From: Aquatica leii
Lineage: Eukaryota; Arthropoda; Insecta; Coleoptera; Lampyridae
Direction of reading: 5' to 3'
DNA length: 64,000 nucleotides
Assembly: GCA_035610365.1 (NCBI GenBank)
Contig: CM069435.1
Span: 65,159,389 to 65,223,388, forward strand
Part shown: positions 39,401-51,400 of the stretch, piece after piece
Layout of the letters: every line of letters starts with the position of its first letter
Position numbering within the stretch: position 1 is the first letter of the stretch
The notes under the pieces: generated by a model
Told to the model about the DNA's origin: nothing
Databases searched by the model: none
Seen by the model: only the letters and a program-made list of their open reading frames with translations
Translations under genes and position numbers: made by a program

Positions 39401-42400
39401 AAAGTAAATCTGCACACGTTCTGGTGAAAATGGTGTACTCAGTTGCCGAAAGAGTTGAAATTATTTTTATTTATGGCTCCCAAAACAAATGTGTTAAAGC
39501 CACGGCAAATGTTTTTAAATGATAGGTATCCAGATAAGCATTTGAATCACAAATACATTACAGAGCTTGTACAAAAATTCACGGACACGGGATGTTTAGT
39601 AAATAAGAAAAAACATGATTACCGAGTGTTAAACGAAATGACTCAAATTGAGGGGAGGGCCATATTACTGTCAATCCCACTAACTCTTTTTGTCAGACTG
39701 CTGAAGCTATTGGATTCTCATATTCATCAGTTCGTAAAGTGATAAAAATTCATAATTTTCATTCTTATAAAAAGAAAATTGTCTAAGAGCTTGGTGAAGA
39801 TTATTACGACAGACGAATAGAGTTTTGTGAGACTATGCCGAATTTAGTCACTGCAAACTTTGTAAAACATTTGCTGCAGTGATAAATGCAGCTTTACTTT
39901 ACGTAGCTCTGTTAATAAACACAATGTGCGTTACTGGAGCGATGAGAACCCTCATTTAGTCAGAAGTTATACTCAAGCTCTCTTAAAAACGGAATGTTTG
40001 GGCAGGGATTTTTTGGGATGCTGTTATTGAACCTATAAGCATAAATGAAACACTAACAAGTGACATTTGCTTGAATATCTTTAAAAAAAACATCGTAGAT
40101 CTTTTAATAACCGTAGAAATAGAGAATGAGCATGGTCTAGAAGGAAATCAAATGAATTCTTCTTTCAACAAGGAGTTCTACCACATTATGCTTTAAACAT
40201 TCGTCATTGGCTTAACAACCGATTGCCGAACCATTGGATTAGCAGACGTGGTGCCAGCACGATCATCAGACTTGACAAGTTTAGATTTTTTTCTCTGGGC
40301 CATTTGAAGTCATTGATATACAAAACACAACCGACTAATTTGGAAGACTTACGACTACAAACTGTTCATGAATAGATGCGAATTTCGCGAGCAACATTTC
40401 AAAAAGTGAGATAATAATTTGAAAACCGGATCTACTAATGCCTGGAATAAAGCAGTGCTCATTTCGATAGGATTTTTGATGGCTTTACATTTTTTTAATC
40501 ATTCATGGTGTGTTTCTTTACTTATTAATGGACGTTTAACTGATTACTTGAAATTACACTGTAAATAGTGGTTCAAATATTAGTTTCATCAAAATATCCA
40601 TCTCTTTGATAGTTGACATTCCGAAGCGTTGATTTTATTAACAATAGGCACTTAACAACAGTGTTGTTTAGGAAAAACATGAACGTAGACTGTGTAGTAA
40701 AACAAGCCGTTTTCTCAAAAACTGATCATAGAAATAAAAAATTATTAAATAGCCAAAAACAGGTTAAATGGACCTTCAAAACAATAAACTTTTTAACCTC
40801 CGGTTCCATTTAAGATTTTTGTGGAGGCTGCTGCCCCGGTCAAGCGGGTGCACCAGCAAGTCTCGACCTATACTAATTAGGTACCACTTTCACAACCAAA
40901 ATTGACCGGTATCTTCATTTTGCACATAAATTTTTTGTTTTCTAGATATCTAGGGTGGATACTTTTCAAAAAATCACGTATGTCATGTCAGTCCTCGTGG
41001 CATAGTTGGTAAGAGATCTGCACCAATAAGGAGATTTCAAGTCCTGATCGCGTCAAATTTTTAAGTACCTATGTATGTACAAAACGGTGCAGTGTACATA
41101 CATACTACGTACTTGTGCTATATGGGTGTTGACATAATATATTTTTTATTTTCGTACTGTTTGTTTGGTTGTGATAGTTGACAATTCAAGGCTAACGAGA
41201 GCTGTAAAACGAACAAGCAACCTTATCAGTCATCGTATTACAACTTTGACACGTGGTTATTAGCTAGTTTTATTATGAGCATTCGTTGATTTAGAATACG
41301 CGTGTGAATGCAGTATAAGGAGTGAGAAGATTCCATACTACTGACTAGAATTGGGTATTACTTAAATAAAATTGTCATTAAAAATTTTATTTGATAAAAA
41401 GATAGAAATACAAATAATTGGATTATTAATCGCCAGATTTCAAAACTATGAATAAGCTTGAATTCGTTATTCGAATGCCTTTAACAGACGAATTTTTTTT
41501 ACTAATCAAACGGCAAATAAAAATTTAATCGGTTTAGCAGTTTTGAATGATGAATGAAAAATTATTTGTTATTTAAATGATGTACCAATAAATACTAGAA
41601 ATAAAATAAAGATTGAATTTATATTCATTGTTTTATAGCAGTTAAATACTAACTATATTTTTTTTATCATACCAATGACGATTGAGTTTTCATTCATTAC
41701 TTAATATAATTCGAATCATGAATAATGTTTGTCAATAAGAACATTCAAATGACAATTGAATTTTTATTCGTTATTCAGAAATCGTAAATAAAAGTGTGCC
41801 TATCTCTAGATCATACAAGTTTGGGATATTTGGCAGTTTTTGTGCTTAGAAGAATATGATAGGTCATGTGGTTAGAGTTTTGTTTATCCGGTTTTACGCT
41901 AGATTATTATATTTTGTCATATACAATGTTCCTGTCGATAAGTGTAGTGACTATGCAATAATCCTATCAATTCCACTTGGAGATCGGCATGTAACTCGGC
42001 AGGGTGTGTTAAAAACCAAACTTTCAAACTATTTTATTGGACGTTTTAACTAGGATTTCGTTCTATTTTTTAACATCTTCAAAGCTAGTCCTATATTTTA
42101 TAGAATAATTTCCTCTATAAAAAGGTCCAATGGCGATTCAGTTGTGCTTTTATAGCAGCTGTAGTGGTAATGATCATAGCAGTACTAATTATGTGACGTC
42201 CCACGTACTTGCAGGGGTGTTTAACGTTAAATATATTGGCGGTAACATAAGTCTGGCTCTCTCGTTATTATGTCTAAATCCTAACAAATTAAAGACCATC
42301 TTTAAGATTTATAATGTTTTTGAGGAACGCAACCTTTTAGTATCTTATCCGCTCTCCTGTATCTTGAAACTAGAACCGGCATTCTACATCTTATGCCGTT

Positions 42401-45400
42401 TTAAAACAAATTTGTCTATTAAAAGCTCTCAAGGAAAAAGATTCAGTAGGTTTTTTTTGCGTTGCTGCTGACCCAAGTTGTATGATGTCAAATACAGTTT
42501 AGTCAACACTCAAGTTTCAAACGTACATTAAGCAGTCAGTCCAAAGTCTAATCGATGTCCTTTCTTTTTATTTCAACTAACAATAGTGTCATTCTTTTTT
42601 CTTTAATTTTTTGTGTCATTGTTTTTTTTTGCTGCGTTAGTTTTTTTATTATTTTCTTTGCTAAGAAGCCTTGCAAACCGAGCCTTTTAATTCATCCCGT
42701 TAATTGACGTGTTTTTTTAAATTTTCGTCGCCATGTGGAAGTCATCAAAATCACGTCTTCACAGAATTTTTCTGTTATTATTTTCTTCAGTGCTTTTGTC
42801 AGCGTTGTAAATTAAACATCGTCTACTCATCAATTCATCATGCTCCAATATTATCCTTCCCGTACTTTATTTGAACTTGTTTCTCTCCTTTTTCTTATCC
42901 TATTTGTTCAAATCTCCTCATCACTGTTAGCTATTTTGCTTTCTATCCATTACTTCCTCAGGTTGTGATAAAGATCTTAAAAATTTCAGATTCCTCGCCC
43001 AATGCAAGTTAAAGCTGAACTAATAGAGATAAAAGTTGATACGTCTCAATATCCTTGTTTTAATGTAGAAGAGAATCTCAATCGTGAAAGTGATAAAAAG
43101 TTAAATGTAGATAGCAATAATAGTAATAAGTGCAAATGTGGTCATTATAATTGTAGTATTTCTTGTAATGATCCTACAATTTTGTACATAAGTGACGATG
43201 ATGGCAGTAGTGATATTGAAATCACTGAAGATAATCCCGTTCCAATTATTGATCTTGATGGCGACGAAATATTAAAAGGTACTTCTGCATTGATCGATCC
43301 ATCTATTTGTAATGCAGTTAATAAGATAGAACGTGATGAGTTAGTAACAAAAGAAGACTCAAATACTATTGGAAATGGTACAGTGATAGACCCAGCGAAC
43401 GAAAATGAAGAACCTGTATCCAACAATGCTACAATTGAAGTAATTATTAGTATTAGCGAATGATGCAATAAAAACTGAGTTTTATTTCAGAATTCTTCAA
43501 CGGAAGGTAACCTTGACGTAATTGAAGAAAAGGTTTGTGTTACCCAATACACGTATTTAAATGATAAAGGAAATCGTAGTAAGGACGTGTTTTGCGACGA
43601 TGTGATTAGTGTATTAGTAAGCGACGATGAAGATAATAGTGATATTGAAATAACAGGCACTACTTTTATTCCCACTATAGAAATTGAAAGTGACGAGAGG
43701 CTAAAAAATGATGCTGTTAACAAAGAAGTGTTACCACTGACGAAAGATACAAATGAAGCTGCGAATAACGATAACACAATTCAGTCGTTATTAGACCAAG
43801 ATCATAATAAAATTCCTACGAACAAGTGCCTTGAAGAAAATGTTACAAAATTTGATTCTATAAATGAGAAACCTATAATTAATAATGATAGCGAAGATTT
43901 GCCAATAAATGTAGAACAACCTAGGCTTGATGAATCTCTACGAATGATTCATGAAAATAAATCAGTAGCGGAATTTATTAGCGACTCAAGTACAAAGTCT
44001 TCGGAACAATTAGAAAGCACTGTAAATAGCAATGGTTTAATCGAAGACGTGGATTTACACGAAGACATATCTGTAGATGTTAACGTTCAATTACGAAATC
44101 GCGATTTAGTTGACGAGAAAACAAATGACGAACTCACTAAGAAGATTATTGATCAACTGGAAAGCGCAATTCAAGATACGGAAACGACTTCAAAACTTCT
44201 CCAACAAAACAATACGCTTAAACCCCAAACCGAAACTAGTTTAAGTGAAATAACTCAAGAAATGCAGTATGAACATGATATACCAATCGTAACTGAAGAA
44301 ATTGTGAATGAATCTATTGAACCAGAAGAAATTGTGAATGAATCTATTGAACCAGAAAAAATTGTGAATGAATCTATTGAACCAGAAGAAATTGTAAATG
44401 AATCCATTGAACCAGAAGAAATTGTGAATGAATCTATTGAGCCAGAAGAAATTGTGAATGAATCTATTGAACCAGAAGAAATTGTGAATGAATCTATTGA
44501 ACCAGAAGAAATAGTGAATGAATCTATTGAACCAGAAGAAATAGTGAATGAATCTATTGAACCAGAAGAAATTGTGAATGAATCTATTGAACCAGAAGAA
44601 ATTGTGAATGAATCTATTGAATCAGAAGAAATTGTGAATGAATCTATTGAATCAGAAGAAATTGTGAATGAATCTATTGAATCAGAAGAAATTGATACTT
44701 ATTCCCTGTCTCAAAATTTGGCTCAAGAAGAAATTGTCGAAGTTGATACAATGCTAACTCAAGAAGAAATTTCGACGTTTAGTGAACATTTGGTAGATGA
44801 AGAAACTCGTGGAAATTCCCCCAATGCGGACAGCGGAGTTTTTGATGTTTCTCCAGTAGCAGTTTCGGAAGAAACCTCAACACCAAGTTATAGTTACGAA
44901 CTTACCACTGAAACACAATTTCAAAATAATGAAGATGGTGCTACTGATTGTATAGTGAGAAGTGAAGAAGTTGTAGAAGTTCATCCTGATATAGAAGATT
45001 ATGTTGATGAACAGATCATTGAATTGCAAACTACTGAAGTTAATGGTCTGAATAGCGCACCTAGTGATCAAAACATTGAATCTGATTTTTTAACAACTGT
45101 TGAAGTGACAACAACTTCAATTGATTGTGAAGAACCCGCAGTTGAAGAAACTGAAAACAGTAATAATGAGTACGAAGCAGCAGATGGCGAAGAAAAACAA
45201 AACACACAAAACGAAACCAGTGTAGTGGAACCACTATCTGAAGAAACATTTCAGCCGAATGTTTTGGAAACATTAGAAAACTCTACAGAATTAAGTGATT
45301 TTGAAACAGGTAAAATTATACTAACTGAGGGGAATGAAGTTTTAAGTACAGAAATCTACACACCCGACGAAGCACTAGTTGAACCTAGAACAGAAGTTGT

Positions 45401-48400
45401 TTCTACAAATATGGACATTTTTGCGAATGCCGCTACGGATCTTACAAAAGCAACTGATTTCCAACAGAATGATTCAGATTTGGTATCCACCAATCAAATA
45501 AATACCATAGAGAATGAAGAAAAAAATCCACCTGGGTTTGAAGTCGAAAATGATGTTTTTGACTCTTGTGCAATCGAACCAAAAATTGAACATATTACTG
45601 ACGATTATGTACACGAAGAAACTGTTGTGATAGAACCGTGCGAAACTTTTGCAGAAGAAATTTCATTAAATGATTTAGATATTCTTGCAACAGCTGCCGC
45701 TAAAAGAAAGAAAATGGAATTTGTACGAGTGAAAGGCGTGAAAAAAAGTAAAAAAGGGCGCAAAAAGATTAAAGATAAGGTAACTATAGAAGATTCGCCA
45801 CCACCACGAAGAGTAACGAGAAGTACTACAGTTTCGAAACTTATAATTTCAAATAATGATGTACAAGATAATTCAAAATGTATACCTTCAACGTTTATGA
45901 ATTTGGAAAATTTAGTAACTCCTCCGCCTGTTTGTGTTTACAATTTAATACCAAGTACAATTAGTGACGAAGAAAGTATAGACGAACCATTTAGTTCTGT
46001 TCAAAATCTACAAGCTATTTTGGTACGGAATGTAGCTTTTGACGAAGATACATTAGATGATAATATCACCCTTGTGACTCACGAAAAAGAAGTTCAGGAT
46101 GAAGTGATCATCAGTATTCCAGAGAGTGAAAAGGATTATCCCGGTATTAATTACGACATATTAGATCAAACTGAAGAATTTGCTGCAAACACGAATCTAT
46201 CGCTAAGCACTAGTGAAGAATTGTGCAAGGAGCTAAAACTGACAATGACAAAAAATAAGGAAATAACTAACACAGAGAGTCATCAAATAGTGTCGACCGA
46301 AGTGGATAACAAACTAACGGAACCTATAATTGGGAACCAGAATACTCTCAAAGTACAAAAAAATAAAAAGAAAACGGTCGACAAAGTTACTCACACAGTA
46401 CCTATAAAGAAAAGAAGAAACTATGGAAAAAATGTCACCAATCCAGATGAAGAAGAAGTAATTGAAAAGCCAGTACCAGATAAAAAACAAAATTTAAATG
46501 AAGTTTTGGATACTGAAATAAAGCAAAAACGTATAAGTGCACCTGATCGACCGTTTCCTACAAAAGCGGCACTCAAATGCTTCCAAATTCCATGTAACCC
46601 CTACGTTCAACTACAAAAGCTATCTGTAACATGTGAAAATACAATAATGGCTCGACAAATAAAGTACCAAGATGAAACTAAAAATCGAGAAAAACGTGAA
46701 TCTAGATCTTTATCAGAGTCGAAACCAAAAATTCCTGAACCAAAATTGAAACGACGCAAAGGTAGACGTAGCACAGTAGACGGTGTTTTAAATGAAGATG
46801 ATACTAAAATTGCAGATACCAAAATTGCCCGAAGAAGGATGTCCTCAAAGTTTTCTTGCGAGATGCTAATGGGTATAGAGAACGGCTTAGAAATTAACGA
46901 GATTCTTGAAAACAAGGATTTAACTAAACCGCATTGTGAGAACACTCCAGAAAATTTAGAAACTGAAAGTATAGTACGAACTAGAAGTAAATCTGGTCGA
47001 AACAAAAAAGCGGAGACTAAGAACATTTCAACCACTCTTGACGATGATATTTTGCCAGTACCGCAAAACACAGAAAACGTAAAATCACAACAAGAACATC
47101 TAAAATTAGACCTAAATAACCAACTTTGTGAGAATCAGAGCGATGAAGGTAATACAATAGAAGAAACACTTAAATTGGAAACTGATGAACAATTTGAAAA
47201 GAAAAGAGGCAAAAAACGGGAACCTAAGAAAAGGAAAGGTAAAACAAAATTCATACTCAAGAAAACTCGTCTAGTTGTTGAAGATAAATGTAATCTTCAA
47301 GAAAATGTAGAAAATAATACCTTAGAACATCACCCTAAAGAGGTATTGGAAGGTTCAGGTAAAGTTCTTGATTTATCAACACATAATCAACCAGTCGAAG
47401 AAGATAAAAATGCAATTAATGATACTTCTGAATCATCGAATCTTCACTTTGATGATAACATCAATACAGACGTTATAGAACCATCTTTAGAAATAAATCA
47501 AGTTCCAAATGTTGAACAAAGTTTAATTACTGAGAAATTGGATTATGATTCGATTGAAGGTACTGCAGTTCAGGAAATTACTGTTATGCAAGAATACACT
47601 TCTTCAGATGTCATTGAATTTCCGAAAGAAAATCGAATCGAATGTGAACACCAAAACGAAACTTCTCAAGAAATTGACATAAAAAGTAATGACACTACTG
47701 AAGAATTTATTAAATCAGCCCAAGACGATGAAAAATATATTGAACAAGAGTGTAGTGCAAAACAGATTGAAGAACAATTGTGTTTTAACGACGAAGGGAA
47801 TTATGAAATTAATAAGGAAACTGAAAACGAAATTCAACATTCAGAACCGAAGCATTTGCAAACTGAAGATGGACCAAATGAGGTATTTGTCGAAGAACAG
47901 GTTCAAAAAGTATCCTCTGAGAAGAGCGAATTAGATCACTTAGACAAAGAAATAGAAACTAAAAGTAACGATAATGACGAAAATGTTTCGTCTACAAAAC
48001 CTAATGAAGACTCATCTCCAGAAATACTTCAAACAAGAAATAGCATATCAACTAACAAGAAATCAAATAAATTATATTTTAAAAAAGACAGACGTAGAAA
48101 GTATAAGGAGTTAAACAAGAAATGCATTAAAGGAAAGAGCAAAAAAGCAAAAATTAGGAAAAAAACAAATGACGAAAACTTAAAAACGGTAACATCAAAG
48201 GAGCACAAAATTAAAGTTACAGATCAAAAAAAGGTTGACAAACGTAAACAATCAAATCCTAAATCCAAATGTAAAGTAGACGGCGAAGGATATCAAACTA
48301 ACAACGACGATGAACCAAAAAATTTACCTGCGGTTCAGAATGAAACTTTAGATGTTAATGAAAACGCTTGTTTTCACAAAGAAGATGTCAATGCAATACC

Positions 48401-51400
48401 ATTACCAGGCGAAGAGCCACTCATTCACGAAGAAGTAAAATTTGAAACCGATAATGTTAACAACGAATCTGATTTAAGTCGAGATATTTTGGTTACTGCT
48501 CCTAATGAACACCAAGAAAGTGCAATAGTTGAAGAAACTGTTACTTGTGAAGATTTTAATAAAGTAGAAAATGATGACGCATCCGGTAAAGAAATTAACG
48601 ACGAGATTAACGAAATTTCGTCATCGGGAGAAGCTCAAAACACCAGTTCGCACACAACTGCTTCTGATCATAACTTAATTTCCACACCAAAGGAACCAAG
48701 TCTTTGGACAATTGATAAAATAATCAGCACAATCGACACAGAAAATAAAATTGATTTAGAAAAATCGAACCAAATAGAAAATGAAACAAAATCTTTGACT
48801 GAATCGAATGAAGACAAAGTCGACGTAGAACACGACGTACTGATTACTCCCATAGAACCTATAACGTCAAAGGAACATATAGCAAATAATAAATTAAATG
48901 AAGAAAATAAGTTTGATAGTCACATTAACGATGTCGCTTTGGAAGAAGAAGCACTTGATCTTAGTAGCACTAGCGAAAAAAGCGTTTTAAATAACGGCTT
49001 CTTAGAAGAAACATTGGAAACTGAACATAGTTCAAACGAACGTGAAACTTTTTGTGAAGCAACAGATATGCCAAATAAACCCATTTCTGAAGTTAATCAA
49101 TTTTTTGATACCTCCAAAAGTGACGATTTGAATTCTATACGTTCATCTAATAATGAATTAGCTAATAATGATCTTGTAAAAGATGTTCAATGTGTAGATG
49201 AGACGCTCAACAATAATGCAATTGAAAACATTGCAACTCTTAAAGAGTACAAACAATATATGGTAAATCCGGCTGATATAGTCGTTGGTCATGAAGAATC
49301 AATAGTAGCTACTGATGACACCTTAAATACTAGTAGCAAAGAAACTAAGATTAATGCATCATTAGATGGAACTGAACGTAAATACACCAATACATTCAGT
49401 AAGATCAAGTTAAAGAGACGAAATTCTATTTCTACGGACACGAACGTGTTTAGAGAGCAAAATGTTTCCAAAGAAACAGATATTTTAGATAAGTATGATA
49501 TTGAATGTACACCTTACAAAAAGACTCGCGAAGCTGTTGTTCAATCTAGGGACTCTAGAAATGACACCGAAATAAACAAAATTAATGAATTAATAGTTAC
49601 AGATCGTATTAAAATAAGTGACCAAGAAGATCAAAATTATAAACAAGAGACTATTGAAACGTCTAAAACGGAAGATTTCAATGTTAAAGAAGATGGCCAA
49701 TGCAGTGATGACGAAGTTGTATTGGTTAGTGTAGAAAAGTTGCCAGAAGGTAAAGTTCAATTTCATGATGATGAGTACGCTTATGACAGTGAGCCTGTAA
49801 TCGATAAATTGTTTGAAAAGTATGCAAAAAAGAAAACCAATAATCATTCTGAATCCGAAGCTTCGTTAGATTCTATCACGACTCGCCAAAAGAAAATACC
49901 TAATGATAAACGTGTGAGATTTAGTATGGAAACAAATACTGTTAAAAGGATATTTTCGTTTGAAGACGACACAAATATTAACCCAAGCATTCCAAAGAAA
50001 ATAAAAATTGATGAAGATCGAAGAAGTAAAGAGAATAATTCACAAAGCAAAAGTAAACGTAACCGAAAAGATTGTTTACAAGTAGACAAAAAGAGACATC
50101 ACAGTAAAAACCGAGAAAATAAATCAAAAGATCGAAAGAAAGAAAAGGAAGTTAGTAATGATGACAAAAAATCTCATAAAGGAGAAAAATCAAACCGAGA
50201 TATAAAAACAGAAACGCGAAAACAAGAAAAAGCGCGCGACAGAAGCGATTCACCAACAAAAAGAAACATTGATAATCAGCTAGTTAAGAAAGATAACGAA
50301 AGCAATTTAAAGCGCGAAAAATCTGTGCGTACTGAAAGAGATTCTCGAAAACGTGACAAAAAACGAGAATGCGTCGAAACAACATTAAAGGCAAACCTAG
50401 AATCGCCTAAAAAAATCAAGCACGTTGTAGAGAATATCTCGGTTAAAGACGACAAAAACAAGAAAATAGTTAAAGAGGAAAAATGCAAAAAGGTTCATAG
50501 AGACAAACATGTCTCTTCAAAAACCAAACATTCGGGGAGTGTAGATAAACCGAATAAGATTACAACCCATAGCGAAATATTAAAAGAACACCATCACAAA
50601 GAAACTATACAAGAAACTATACCAAAACATCAAAAAGAAAAAACGGCCAAATCGCCTAAAAGACAAAAAGAAAATCTAGAAAGTTTTGGTGACAGTGGAT
50701 ATTTAGAAGAAAAATGCTGCAATATCCCTAATACTGAAAACTGTGAAACATTAATGAAAACCAAAACCGAAGAAGAAATAAAAACGAATAAAAATATATC
50801 TGACACCAGCATAAGTGAGTTGCAGTCAAGCAATGAAGAAGAGAAAGAAGCGAATATTGATGAAAATTACGAAAATGGAGATGGCAAAAATGAATCGACA
50901 GATAAAACCGAGGTTGACATAGAACAAAGTAAACTTCAGGTAACACCATCTTCTTCGACAGACGATAATACCGAACACCAAGCAAACCCAGTCGAAAATG
51001 ATCAAAATTTGTTAGAAAAAGAACCAGAAATGGTAAGTGAACCACCGTTAGAAGTAGTGGAAAAAAGTCATGACCAGGATAAAGACAATAATAATATCGG
51101 AGAACAAGAAAATACTGTGGATAATGATAGAGAATTAGAAAAATTTAGTCTAACAAATGAATCGTCTAAAAAACTTGTAAGCATAAAGAAAAAAGAATCC
51201 AGAATTGACTTAATTATAGAAAACTTGAAAAACAAAACTCAAAAAGATAACGGTGAAACCTTTATCGATTTAATGATAGACGACAAAATTGATCACGAGG
51301 AACATGTGGAGAGTACTATAAAACCCGATAATTACCTTGTGGAAACTGTTTCTCATCAGTCAGAACCGGTCGATTCTAAAACCGTAAATGATTTAGATAA

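Noticed and set aside
41856..42471. Two + strand frames just before exon 5 as extra exons of the main gene
   Set aside because: Exon 4 and exon 5 already join in phase 0, and neither frame has convincing splice sites or similar composition.
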